DNA of 64,000 bases. It comes from Rhynchopus euleeides (Eukaryota; Euglenozoa; Diplonemea; Diplonemida; Diplonemidae). The position numbers and the translations under genes are program-made. This document shows, in pieces, positions 1-10,241 of the stretch (position 1 is its first letter; every line of letters starts with the position of its first letter). Under the pieces are notes generated by a model. The model did no database searches, had not been told where the DNA came from, and saw only the letters and a list, made by a program, of their open reading frames with translations. The stretch spans positions 1,550,001 through 1,614,000 of the forward strand of contig OY723265.1 in the NCBI GenBank assembly GCA_963210315.1. Direction: 5' to 3'.

Positions 1-1
1 A

Positions 2-2598
2 CAGATCGACGAGCGACCCGAGCTGAAGTACGGCTCTGTCGAGTGGGATGTGCAGGACTGCCCCGCGACAGCGTTTGGCGGCAACGGGGAGAGCGGCAAG
101 GCCGCGGGCATCAAGCCCATGCGCCAGCTCTTCATCATCGACATCGGCACCGGCGTCCAGCATGCCCTCCCCTACATCTCCGCTGCGCTCCGCGCCGCAC
201 TCACCGCGCTCGCCGACTCAAACCCCGAGAATGAAGTCGCCTTCATCACCTACGCTTCTTCGGTATGCCTCCGCCAATCAAGCCAGGGATATGGATCAAG
301 GGATCTGGACTGCTGGGAGCAGCCCCAGTGAGAGGCGGGGGGTGGGGATAGGGCTGGGAGACCTCTCTGTTTCGGGTTCTGGCCGCACGGCGGGACTGCG
401 CCCCGCGCCCCACGCACCGCTTCAGGTAACCAGGAGACCTTCCTCCCCTGCCACCCCTCTCCCCCCACAAGGGGGCTGTGTCTGCTCTCTGGCACCTTCC
501 GATCCCCAAGGGACTACCACAACCCCCCTTTTGGCTTCCTCTGCAGGTTCATTTCTACGACATGACGAAGCCAGGGCTGCCGATCCACATGGCGCCTGAT
601 GTTGACGATGTCTTCGTCCCGCTGCCCTTCAACGCGTGCTGCTGGCTGAAGGTTGGGGAGAAGCTTGACGTCTGCCTGGAGTTTACAGACCGCCTCCCGA
701 GCATGTCTGAGATGCTTCATGAGAGTGGGTCTGCGCTGGGTGCAGCGATGCTTGCGGGGGAGCTGGTGCTGAGCGAGAGCGGCGGCCGCATCATGGCGAC
801 ATACAGCAAGGTCCCGACGATGGGTGTCGGCGTCTTCAAGCCGAAGGAGGACAACAAACTCCGCGGGAACAAAGACAAGGAGAAGGACCTGTGGAACCCC
901 ACCCCGGGGTGGTGGCCCGACTTCGGCGTCAAGTGTGCGAAGAACAACATCGGTGTGGACCTCCTCGCCTTCCCCATGGCGCCGTGCGAGCTTGCAACCA
1001 TCGGGAGCGTCTCCGCCATCACTGGGGGCCAGGCATACCTCTATGCGCACTTCATCCCCCAGCGCGATGCTCAGCGGCTGACGCACCAGATGGTGCACAA
1101 CCTGACACGCGAGGCTGGGTACGCCGGGATGCTCATCGTCCGCTGCAGCAGGGGTATCCGTGTCAAGTCGTACTCCGGGCACTTCTACCAGACGGACCCC
1201 CAGGTTATCGATATCGCGGCAACCGACAGCGATAAGACATATGGTGTTGAGCTGGAGCACGAAGGCAAGATCGACCCTGCGCAGGTCGACCATTCCTACC
1301 TGCAGACGGCCCTCCTCTACACGACGCGTTCTGGGAGGAGGCGGATTAGGGTGCACACGCTGCGGCTGCAGGTAGCGAATTCGGTGTTGGTTGCCTTCAA
1401 GCATGCCGACCTCGACACGACTGTGGCGCTGATGTCGCGGAGGGCGACGCATGTCGCGCAGACGAAGGGGCTTGCAGCGGCGTGGCAGGCGCTGAACAGC
1501 TCCTGCGTTGACATCCTGGCGGCGTACCGGCAGAATGTGGCAACCACCTCGCCCTCCGCGCAGCTGGTGCTGCCTGAGGCGATGAAGCTGCTGCCCATCT
1601 TCTGCCTGGCTGTCGGGAAGTCCCCTGGGTTCCGCCCCCTCGTCGGCAACGACTCCATCGACGAGCGGGTGTACCAGCTGCACAACCTGCAGGCCATGCG
1701 TCTGTGCGACGTGCAGCCCTACTGCTACCCGCGCCTCTTCCCTCTGCACTCCATGCAGGCGTGGTGTGGGGAGTACTGCGACGAAAGCGGTCTCTTCAAC
1801 CTGCCGGCGCCCATCGAGCTCGCCTCCGAAAAGGTCAACAGCTCTGGGATCTACCTGCTGCACGACTTCACCACTGACTCCGTCTACGTCTGGGTGGGGG
1901 AGCGTGCATCGCCGACTCTCCAGCAGGCCCTGTTCGGTGTGCAGTACGTCACAGCCGAGACGGTGCAGAACTTCCAGCAGCTCATCAGCGAGAAGGCAGA
2001 GCCGAAGTCGGCACGCGCCAGGGTATGTGATGCGAGGGGTGGGTGTGGGCTTCCAGGCTTCCAGATTCGTCGGGGCGGTGTGCTGCCCCCTTTTTGTCCC
2101 TTGCCCCCCCCCTCCGCAACACCACATCACATTCTTTGCCACGCACATCCCCTGGGCAGATGGTTGCGATTCTCGAGCATCTCGCCGAGCAGCGTAGCAC
2201 AAGCTATGACAGCCCCTACCTCATCCGCGAGAACCAGGACCAGATGGAGGGGACGTTCTTTGCGCGCTTCGTTGAGGACAAACAGGTATGCGGCTGTGCG
2301 GTGGCTGCGCCTGCCACTGTGGGAATCTCTCCTAGTGGGGTACTACGATTTCTGAGAACATCATATGCACGCCATCCTCTTGGGTGGGCTGCTCTTCTCT
2401 CACCATTTGCTGCGCACCACCGCATTGCACTGTGATGACGCCCTTCCTCTTCTCTGTCTGCATAAACCGCCGACTTCCACCCACCACTTGCCACCACCAC
2501 CATCAATGCCACACACACCCACACAGGGGGCAACACTGCCAGCCCACATGGACTATCTCTGCAGGCTGCACAAGGACATCCAGACAAGGCTCTCTTAG
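2..2598 (+). CDS. SEC24: Sec24, COPII coat cargo-adaptor subunit (5' end outside window)
   Basis: Sec24 pairs with Sec23 in the inner COPII coat and selects cargo for ER-to-Golgi vesicles. Four exons are visible: 2-262, 547-2022, 2160-2285 and 2527-2598 (TAG stop), giving 644 residues; the N-terminus and zinc finger lie off the left edge. Introns start GTATGCC, GTATGTG and GTATGCG, all in phase 0. The trunk begins with RPELKYGSVEWDV and QLFIIDIGTG, followed by VHFYDM and DVDDVFVPLP after the first splice. The beta-sandwich, helical and gelsolin parts follow (PYCYPRLFPLHSM; IYLLHDFTTDSVYVWVG). The last exon gives MDYLCRLHKDIQTRLS, the usual Sec24 C-terminus. Sec23 was considered, but the Sec24-type ending and the YCYPRLFPLH stretch favour Sec24. 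Nothing looks broken. Confidence 0.93.
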
Positions 2599-2804
2599 TC
2601 GGGTGCCTCCAAGTTATGTTGCGGCAAACTGAAGAACCTGAGGTGCAGTGCAGCTGCCTCTCTCGGGGAGTGCCAACCAATATACCCTTTCCTTGAGGGG
2701 TATGCGTGTGTGTTGTGCGTGTCAGGAATTCAAAAAAAAACTCGGGATTTTACGGCGAGAAGGAAGACAAACGGGTTCCTTTTTTTTATAGGTCCTCTTT
2801 AGGC

Positions 2805-2937
<133 letters not shown>

Positions 2938-2992
2938 TGCTTATAGTGTGAATATCCCCGAAACGAAAATACTCGCACCCCAAGGGTGTCGT

Positions 2993-5900
2993 CTACTTAA
3001 CTACGCGGGCCCGCGGCCCGGTAGACTCCCCTTGTTTGAGAGAGGAGCTGCTCTGGTGGGGTGAGGGAAGTGACACAGGAGGAGGAGGAGGCGCAGGCGC
3101 CACACGGTCTGTAGCGCCCGGTGACGCGCTACGTGAGGAAGGAGGATTAAGGTAGGCCTGGAAGCCTGTAGGCGCGTGCGGTGACCGCGCACGGGCGGAG
3201 GAGGAAGAGGCACCAGAACGGGGCCTTTGGGGAAGGGCTGCGTCAACGGACACGCCGTCGGGAGGGGAGGTAGTAGGAGAAGGTGGGTCCGGATCAGCGG
3301 CGCCCACGTCAGCGTCAGCGTCAGCGGTGGGGATCACGTGGTCGACCCTAGGCCTTTGGGCAGGCAGTGCCGGGGTGGAACCGGTATGCGCCTCTAAGGC
3401 GGTGCGCTTCAGCTGCGCCACGGCGGGGATGGATGGCCTGACGCCGTCGGGTGAGAGCCTCCTACGAGGCTGCATCAGGTGGCGGTGGGGTGAGCCCGGG
3501 GAGCACACGGTATGGGCCAGCCTCTTCAGGATAACTGGAGGGGTGGCGGGCTCGGGAGTAGCGGGACACGGGGTCGCTTCAGGGGAGGGCTGGGGCGCAG
3601 GCACACGGGGTGGCGTGGTGGAGGGGAGATCCCCCACGGTAGGCGCAGTCGCCTCTGGGAAGGGCGGGGTTGGCGGCACATGGGGCGGCGGGGTGGGGGC
3701 GTCTGCCTCCACAGGCGTCGCAGGGGCGGGAGGGGCGTGGTGGCCCTTCTTGCAGCAAGCGGTGGGGCGTCTGTCATCCATCTCAGGCAGAGAGGCGCAG
3801 ACCCCGCAGGGGGGCAGGTCATGGTCGCGGCAGCCGTGGTGGCCACGCTTGCAGCACATGTTGGAGGAGCTGCAGGTGCCGCAGCGGAGCAGCCGGTGCG
3901 TGCTGCAGAACTGCACGGGCAGTCCGTCATCCTGGCGGTGGTGGGCCCGGCAGCAGTCTTCCATTCGCAGGGTTCGGTTGTGCCCCGCCGCGTCGCAGTC
4001 ATGGCACTTGGGCTTGGAGTGGGCCCTGCAGACGTTGCGAGCCAGCACCTCCGAACGGGGGGCATAGCGCTCAGCGCCGCACGGCGCCGACCTCGGGCTG
4101 ACCGTGTCGAGGGGGTCACGGGTGGGGGCTACGGGAGTAGGGTCCCACTGTTCGCTTCGCGTGTCCCGGTCGGGCACCTCGGTATACGACGGGGTAAGGT
4201 CCAGGCCCCACGACTTGCTCGAGGCCCAGTGGATCGCGCGGGGAATCTGCTCGATCAGGATACGGGTGGTGAGCCCGTGGCAGGCAAAGCGGGGGCGCGG
4301 CTCAAGACCGCCCCAGACTTCCTTCACCCCCACCGCGCGGAGGCAGTAGACACGCGAGACAAACGCGCCAGGCAGGGGCGCGCGGAGGTTAACTGCTTCA
4401 CACTGGGAGACAAGGTATTTCAACATCTGCCCCATCATGCGTCCACGCATGTTGAGTGGGGCGGGCTGGGTTCCTGCCGGGGCGCCAGTAGCGATCGGGC
4501 AGACGTCGAGCCCGGAGAAGACCTCGAAATCGATGGCGAGCTCGCAGAAGGAGACGGACCCCTCCCTCGTCCAGGTGAGACGACCGAGCCAGGCCCGCAG
4601 GGCACGCATGATGCACTCTCCGTGAGTCCAGCGGGGTGGGTTGTCCGGCAGTGAGGCCAGGTCGGACTGATGGGGCGCAGCGGGTCGCGCTAGCGCTGCG
4701 TCCCACGCGCAAACAGTTGGGGATACCCCGAGGCGCTCACGTTCCAGCACATCTCTGCGGGCGACTATCGTGCTCATTAGGTGGTGCAGGTCCTTCGCCC
4801 GCACCGTACCGGATAGGGGTTTCGGTATGATGCCCCAGTTGGCTAGGCAGGGCGGCCATGAGAGGCGCTCCTCACAGAGACCCGCGTACCGCTCCCGGGC
4901 ACGGACGTCGTTGTGGGCAGGGCATTCCCAGAAGAGATGCGTGACGGTTTCGGGGGAGCCCGTATCGCAATTCCGGCAGAGGCGGTCGCTACCCGGCTCC
5001 GGCTGTGTTGCTGTGAGGGGTAGGGGCACCTCACCCGAGTCGTCGAGGACATCGAACTCGGACGGGGCTGAGCTCGACGAGTCGTCGTCATCATCGGTGT
5101 CACCGGCAGCGTCGCCGTCCGCGGGTGCTGTGGCGTGGTCGGCAGCGGTCACAGGAGGTGGAGTAGGAGCGGTCGAGCGCTCGGCCTCCGGCCCGTCAGG
5201 CGCGGAGTCCGTCGCAGCCCCAAGCTTATTGCGTCCCCAGCGGTCTGCCAGGAACACGCCCCCAACAATAATGCAGCGCATCGCAGCGGCGAGCACAGGA
5301 TCCCCACATGATTGCCAGAAGTCGTTTGTCAGCACGGTGTCAACGCCGTCCTCCACACCGCCGAAGGAGGGTCTGGAGATAGCAAGCCTTCGCCAGATGT
5401 TGTGACGCAGCGCCTCGCGTAGCACATGGTTCCGTGCCGCCACTTCGAGTGAAAGCAGTGGTTCGGAACCTCCTGGAGCAGATATGAGGGAAACATCATC
5501 GCCGCAGGTGAGGGAGGCCGGCGGCAGTCCTTTTTTGAGCGCAAGCCCGATAGGCCCGAGGGGGACGTCGATGCGTGTTTTTTGCGCATACATGGCCCGA
5601 ATGCGGTTGAATCGCGGGATCAATTCTGGTAGGCGGCGGCAGGAGTCTAGAAGTAGGAGCAGCATGCGATACGGCACTATGATTCCTGGGTGAAGGAGGT
5701 GTCCCTTCGAGGCAATGGAGAGGGCCGCTGCGGTGCTGCGGGAGGGATGGCGGTCACCGTATAGGCAGTTTGAGGCTCGGGTCTCTAGGTCGCGGAGGAC
5801 CCGGTGGTCAATGGGCGCATACCAGCCACCGAAGATCGCTCGGGGCATGACTGCGCCAGCAATCAGGCCGTGTCGCTGCTCAAAGGTCGCAGGCGAGCTG

Positions 5901-8626
5901 CCCAGGCGGCGTAAGGGGGCATGCGCTTTACTCGCCCGTCCGTCGTCGCCGCGGTCTATGAACGCTGGTGACACACAGACGCGCACGCCTAGTGCAGGTG
6001 AGGCGGTTTTGGTGGGGAAGGTGGCCCCATTTACAGCGATGGTGCCGACATATCGAGGGCGTGCGCCAGAGGAGGGGTCCACGCGATGCACGCCCATGGC
6101 AATGGTCTTCTTTTCGTTTAGGCGCATTCCCGTTATTGCGCAGAACTCGCCCGTGATGTCCGCGCCACGTTGTGTCAGCGCCTCAGAGACACGCGAGATG
6201 ATAGTGGCGTCATCCGCGTACGATATGCTGAGGGCCCCCCCGCTCTCTTCCTGGATCGCTTTCACCAGGACGGAGAGCAGCGCGTTGATGAGGACGACCG
6301 ACAATGGGCAGCCCTGAAGAATTCCGTTCGTCACATCGAACTCCCCCCCCACTCCGAGTGGGGTCTTGAAGCGACGGCGGAGGCGCGAGTACATCGCTTC
6401 CAGCGGCCGGAGGATGCGCTCGTGCAGCCCCATTGCACGCGCCAGCTCCAGGACTAAGCGCTGGGGTACCCTGTCGAAACATTTCGAGAAGTCGAGCGCC
6501 AGGAGGTAGATCGAGGTGTCCTTGTCCAGGAGCGTTTCCTCAATCTGGGTCGTGAGGTCCATCAGCGCGTCGTCGGCGCGGTGGCCGGGGCGGAAGCCGT
6601 GTTGAGAGGGGTCAATCCAGCCCTCCTGCCATACGACAACATCCTGCAGACGGCGGCAGGCCCATATGCGGTACACCAGGCTCGTGACCGTGATGGGCCG
6701 AAGTCCGAGCGGGTCGCCAGCGTATTCGCCCTTGGGGATGAGCGTCACCAGTGCGGTTCTCAGCGCCTCGGGCCAAGAGCCGGTACGCTCGATGCTGTTG
6801 AAGAGGGCTGCAAACCCATCCATTAGCCCCACTGGCAGAAGTGCAACCTCTTCCAGTCTCCAGCCGTCGACGCCGCAGGTGCCCGACTTGGACTTCGCTA
6901 GCTTCATCTGTGCCAGCGCGATGAGGTCTGACCCCGTGATGTCGGATATAGTCATCGGAGTGTGGTGTACGTATTTCCCGAAGCGCTCCATGAACGGCGC
7001 AAATTCGGGTTCCCCAACGCGATCAGGGTACAGCCGCAGGATGCTGTCCCAGGCTCCTTGCAGGATGCTGTCCATCTCAGCGAGGTTGGCGGTGAAGGTC
7101 CCGTCCGGTCGCCGCACCGTGTCGGCAGTGCTGGGCGTCTCTCCCTTCAGCATCGCCACGACACTCTTCGCATCCTCACGGCAACGTCTCCGGAAGTCGT
7201 CGCGGAGCAGGCCTCGGCGCTGGTGCACCACCTCAGAGAGAATCCGTCGGCACTCCGCGCGCGTCCCGTGGAGGAGGCGTTGGAGCACCGCAAGGGGCGG
7301 GGTACCGTCGCGCCGGCCGCCAGCCGGCACATCCTGGTTGGTGGGCAGCTCACATACCAGTGTTCTGCACTTCTCCCAGCAGCGTGAAACATCGTATGGC
7401 AGCAGGCCGTTGCCAAGACGCATGCGGGCGCCCACCAACTCCTCTAGGCGTCGGATGGCAGCGCGCAGTTTCAGCTCACGGCAGGACGCGGCTCCCAGCC
7501 CATCCGGTGCCCGTGATTCCCTCGCACACAGGCGGACCTTCCGTGGCTCGCGTACATCCCCACGGCCGATGTAGGCGCGGGAGGCACCAGCTGAAAGTCC
7601 CGCCAATTGCACGAGGTAGGTCTCGCACGCTTCGCAGAGCAGTTTCCAGGCATTGTCAAGGTCGCCCCGCCGCAGGGCTCCCTCGAACCCCGAGAGGGAT
7701 GGAGTAGGAGGGGGCGCGGTGGTATCCCCGGGGGGGGCCCGAGGAACGCGGATTTGCTTGGGGACCCTGTATTTGAGGCACGTCTGGTCGAAGACCTGAA
7801 CGTCGAGAGTCATCGTCACGCAGAGGTGGTTCGGCACTCCCACGTCCCGAACATCGCACGCCGTAAGGGCCTGCGCTGCGATCGGGTTCAGCAGCGCGTA
7901 GTCGATACGTGTCCCCTCGCATGTAGTGGAGGTGAAGGTTGAAGGGGGCGTGGTGCCGGTGGCCTGTGCGGCCAGTGCCGCAGCATCGGCCCAGTAGTTG
8001 TCCAGTGCATGTGCGAGGGTGGGCGACGCATCCCTGTCGGTGTTGAGGTCGCCCATCACCACTACCGGCACGTCGCCCAAGCATCTGCCGTAGTCTAGCA
8101 GCACCGCATGCAGGAGTCGCTCCCGTTCGGCGAAGGTTTTCCCAGACTTGCGCCGCTTCTGACCCGACGGGGCGTACACGCATAGGACGTGCAGGAAGGA
8201 GCTACCATCTCCGATTGCCACCTTTGCGTGTACAAAACGGCCATCGCTTGCAAAACGTTCCAGTGTCGTGGGGGTGGAGAGGCGCACGAGCGGGGCGGGC
8301 TTCCGCGCAAGGATGCCGACTCCGCCTTTGGTGCCTTTCACAAGGTTGCCTTTAACGCCGTCGCGGGGTGCACCCCAAGCCGTGGACCATATCCGCTCCT
8401 GGGAAAGGTGCGTCGATACCTCTTCCTGCATGTGCTTGGTCAGGGCAGTTTCTTGTAGACAGACGATGTCGGCAGGGATCAGCGTGATCTTCTCGAGGTG
8501 AGGAAGCAGCGCCGTCACATTCACGGAAGCCAGGGTGATAGCGGGGCCTGGGTTCGTCTCGATGTCCCCGTGCGTGGGGAGGCGCAGATACGCAGCATCT
8601 GCGAGTCGCTTATCCCGGGTGGGAAG
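2993..8626 (-). CDS. LINE ORF2: 2A motif, apurinic-type endonuclease, reverse transcriptase, zinc-finger tail
   Basis: Open from the codon after the TGA at 8629-8627 to TAG at 2995-2993, 1877 codons. The first possible ATG lies beyond the conserved start of the endonuclease, so normal AUG initiation would lose part of that domain; the apparent start at 8524 is GTG. In order: 2A motif GDIETNPGP (8569-8543); endonuclease (ADIVCLQET, then VVVMGDLNTD near 8045); reverse transcriptase (QHGFRPGHRADDALMDL, LALDFSKCFDRVP, GILQGCPLS, catalytic SYADDA near 6215); CCHC knuckle (CRNCDTG to HLFWECPAH, near 4980-4915); a Cys/His-rich block at about 4060-3735 with repeated CCKxGHH; and a Pro-rich basic tail. 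The usual SDH of the endonuclease reads NH (VPNHLCVTM). No frameshifts, so the copy looks young. It was not visibly trimmed at the 3' end. Confidence 0.9.
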   Translation of the reverse strand, partial: LPTRDKRLADAAYLRLPTHGDIETNPGPAITLASVNVTALLPHLEKITLIPADIVCLQETALTKHMQEEVSTHLSQERIWSTAWGAPRDGVKGNLVKGTKGGVGILARKPAPLVRLSTPTTLERFASDGRFVHAKVAIGDGSSFLHVLCVYAPSGQKRRKSGKTFAERERLLHAVLLDYGRCLGDVPVVVMGDLNTDRDASPTLAHALDNYWADAAALAAQATGTTPPSTFTSTTCEGTRIDYALLNPIAAQALTACDVRDVGVPNHLCVTMTLDVQVFDQTCLKYRVPKQIRVPRAPPGDTTAPPPTPSLSGFEGALRRGDLDNAWKLLCEACETYLVQLAGLSAGASRAYIGRGDVREPRKVRLCARESRAPDGLGAASCRELKLRAAIRRLEELVGARMRLGNGLLPYDVSRCWEKCRTLVCELPTNQDVPAGGRRDGTPPLAVLQRLLHGTRAECRRILSEVVHQRRGLLRDDFRRRCREDAKSVVAMLKGETPSTADTVRRPDGTFTANLAEMDSILQGAWDSILRLYPDRVGEPEFAPFMERFGKYVHHTPMTISDITGSDLIALAQMKLAKSKSGTCGVDGWRLEEVALLPVGLMDGFAALFNSIERTGSWPEALRTALVTLIPKGEYAGDPLGLRPITVTSLVYRIWACRRLQDVVVWQEGWIDPSQHGFRPGHRADDALMDLTTQIEETLLDKDTSIYLLALDFSKCFDRVPQRLVLELARAMGLHERILRPLEAMYSRLRRRFKTPLGVGGEFDVTNGILQGCPLSVVLINALLSVLVKAIQEESGGALSISYADDATIISRVSEALTQRGADITGEFCAITGMRLNEKKTIAMGVHRVDPSSGARPRYVGTIAVNGATFPTKTASPALGVRVCVSPAFIDRGDDGRASKAHAPLRRLGSSPATFEQRHGLIAGAVMPRAIFGGWYAPIDHRVLRDLETRASNCLYGDRHPSRSTAAALSIASKGHLLHPGIIVPYRMLLLLLDSCRRLPELIPRFNRIRAMYAQKTRIDVPLGPIGLALKKGLPPASLTCGDDVSLISAPGGSEPLLSLEVAARNHVLREALRHNIWRRLAISRPSFGGVEDGVDTVLTNDFWQSCGDPVLAAAMRCIIVGGVFLADRWGRNKLGAATDSAPDGPEAERSTAPTPPPVTAADHATAPADGDAAGDTDDDDDSSSSAPSEFDVLDDSGEVPLPLTATQPEPGSDRLCRNCDTGSPETVTHLFWECPAHNDVRARERYAGLCEERLSWPPCLANWGIIPKPLSGTVRAKDLHHLMSTIVARRDVLERERLGVSPTVCAWDAALARPAAPHQSDLASLPDNPPRWTHGECIMRALRAWLGRLTWTREGSVSFCELAIDFEVFSGLDVCPIATGAPAGTQPAPLNMRGRMMGQMLKYLVSQCEAVNLRAPLPGAFVSRVYCLRAVGVKEVWGGLEPRPRFACHGLTTRILIEQIPRAIHWASSKSWGLDLTPSYTEVPDRDTRSEQWDPTPVAPTRDPLDTVSPRSAPCGAERYAPRSEVLARNVCRAHSKPKCHDCDAAGHNRTLRMEDCCRAHHRQDDGLPVQFCSTHRLLRCGTCSSSNMCCKRGHHGCRDHDLPPCGVCASLPEMDDRRPTACCKKGHHAPPAPATPVEADAPTPPPHVPPTPPFPEATAPTVGDLPSTTPPRVPAPQPSPEATPCPATPEPATPPVILKRLAHTVCSPGSPHRHLMQPRRRLSPDGVRPSIPAVAQLKRTALEAHTGSTPALPAQRPRVDHVIPTADADADVGAADPDPPSPTTSPPDGVSVDAALPQRPRSGASSSSARARSPHAPTGFQAYLNPPSSRSASPGATDRVAPAPPPPPVSLPSPHQSSSSLKQGESTGPRARVVK
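8543..8569 (-). other. 2A ribosome-skipping motif
   Basis: The codons read G-D-I-E-T-N-P-G-P, a perfect match to the 2A consensus D(V/I)ExNPGP, at which ribosomes release the upstream chain between G and P without ending translation. It lies 19 codons after the TGA of ORF1 and 6 codons before the apparent GTG start of ORF2, in the same frame as both. 2A motifs are known at the N-terminus of trypanosome L1Tc and some CR1/ingi-type retrotransposons. Confidence 0.92.
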
Positions 8627-10241
8627 TCACTTGTGCAGGTTTGCACAGCTCGCGCATGCCACCTGATTGCATCCCTCGCAGCTTTTCAGCGTGTACTGCC
8701 TGCCCACGACCGCTTCGCACAGCTGGCAGCGGGTGTTCATTGTGGCCTTGTACCCGACGCCCCATTGGTGAATGTGGATGCTCACATTCCTCTTGCGGAT
8801 CGGGGAGACGTAGTCCATCGCGTCGGACACCGCAGAGCTGATGCGCTCCCCCCAGCCCTTCGACGAAGGCTGCCCCAGCATCTCGTCGATGTCGTCCTCC
8901 TCTTCGGCCCCGTCGCCCCCGGAGACCACCCGACGCCGCTTGCCGTTGGCGTCCGCACGCGGGGCACCGTCCTCCCCGTCAGCTGAGAGCATGTCGGCGG
9001 AGCTCTCGTCGTCAACGTCGTCGCCCCCGCCGGCGGCAGGAGGAGGGGCCGCGGTCTCATCTGCGGCGGGTTCAGCCTGGGCCGCGGCTGGCGGTGCCTG
9101 TGGAGGCGGCGGGGGGTCCTGCGGAGGGGCCTGCGGGGAGACCTGCGGGGGGGCGATAGGTGTCGTCGGTGGGGATGACACGTAGCGCTCCGGCAGCTTC
9201 ACCTTGGCCGGGGGGCCAGCCGCGGGCGCGGGCTTGAACCGCCGCACATCCTGCGGGGGGGCGTCCTCTTTCGCCCATTCCCTCACCCAGAGGGAGGGGC
9301 GGCCCGCCCTCGTTATACAACTAAAGGGGGGGGGTGTTGGCGCCGTTACGACGAGCACGCGCTGTCCGCTTTTAGCGCGCGAGTTTATCACACTCGCGTT
9401 CCAGCCATTTCCCGCCCGCCGCAAGTCGAACAGGATGTCGTCGGCGTGCTCTTGCCCACGGGCCCCGGATACCACCCATTTCATGAGGGGGTCACGAGCC
9501 GGTTCAGCTTTATCTCCGAGGTTGGCGCGCACCGCCTCAGCCTGCTGGGGTGTCGCCACGCGAACCGACAGTGTCCTCACGCCGTACACCGGACCGAGCG
9601 CAGCGGGTCCCAGCCCCTTCGCGGCGGCGCGTGCCTCCGACAGTGTTGTACCCTTGCAGAGGGGAATCGCCGCGTACGGCTCGCGGCCGCCGGCAAATTG
9701 CAGCTCCTTCCAGAAACAGCCTCCTGCCCCCGACGCCTGAAGGAGGCTGGTGACAGCCTCCCGTGGCACACGCACCATCGCGTCCACCCGGCCCTTGCGC
9801 CACTGTGGCCGCCACACCTGCTCCGGCCGCACCCGCACCTTGCCGGCGTCGCTCGCCGCCCGCCGCGCCAGCCCCTGCAGGACCGTCAGGCTGTCGGTGC
9901 CCGTCGTCAGCGCGGTCCACGTGTCCTTCGACGTGTGAGCCGCGGCCACGCAGAAGACGAGCACCCTCGTCCGCTCCTCCCCCCGTGGGACGGCGTCGAC
10001 ATGGGCAACGCCCGGCACGCCGTCGCTTCCCGCCGGCACCCCGCTGTTAAAGGGGATGTTCCCCGCCGTCGCCACCCACAGCGGGCGCACCATCCCACCC
10101 ACCAGGGTGAGCATCTCCTCCGACGCGCCGGCGAAGCGTGTCCCGCAGATCACAGCATAGGCACGCTGCGAGTCCTCCGCTACCGCTGCCTGCGCGAGTT
10201 CAAGCAGCTCCTTCGCGCGCTTCGCCTGCTGCGCGAAGAGG
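8627..10241 (-). CDS. LINE ORF1, 5'-truncated, with C-terminal zinc-binding motif
   Basis: About 537 codons of non-satellite sequence ending at TGA (8629-8627). The frame continues upstream into the 41-bp satellite, so the real start is missing or unknown. The protein begins LFAQQAKRAKELLELAQ, has a long middle part without a domain I can name, then a Pro/Ala-rich linker and an acidic, basic-tipped segment (GKRRRVVSGGDGAEEEDD). The last 35 residues hold CxxC-x12-CxxC-x3-CxxC-xx-H (CQLCEAVVGRQYTLKSCEGC and CASCANLH), a probable zinc-binding fold. By position it should be the nucleic-acid-binding partner of ORF2. It shares the frame of ORF2, with only the TGA between them. Confidence 0.75.

Noticed and set aside
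514-2202. Long minus-strand frame opposite Sec24
   Set aside because: A shadow of the GC-rich Sec24 coding strand, with no domain of its own.
8522-8524. GTG as the start codon of LINE ORF2
   Set aside because: Non-AUG initiation here would leave the 2A motif unexplained; the frame is open upstream to the ORF1 stop, so readthrough or a mutated codon is more economical.
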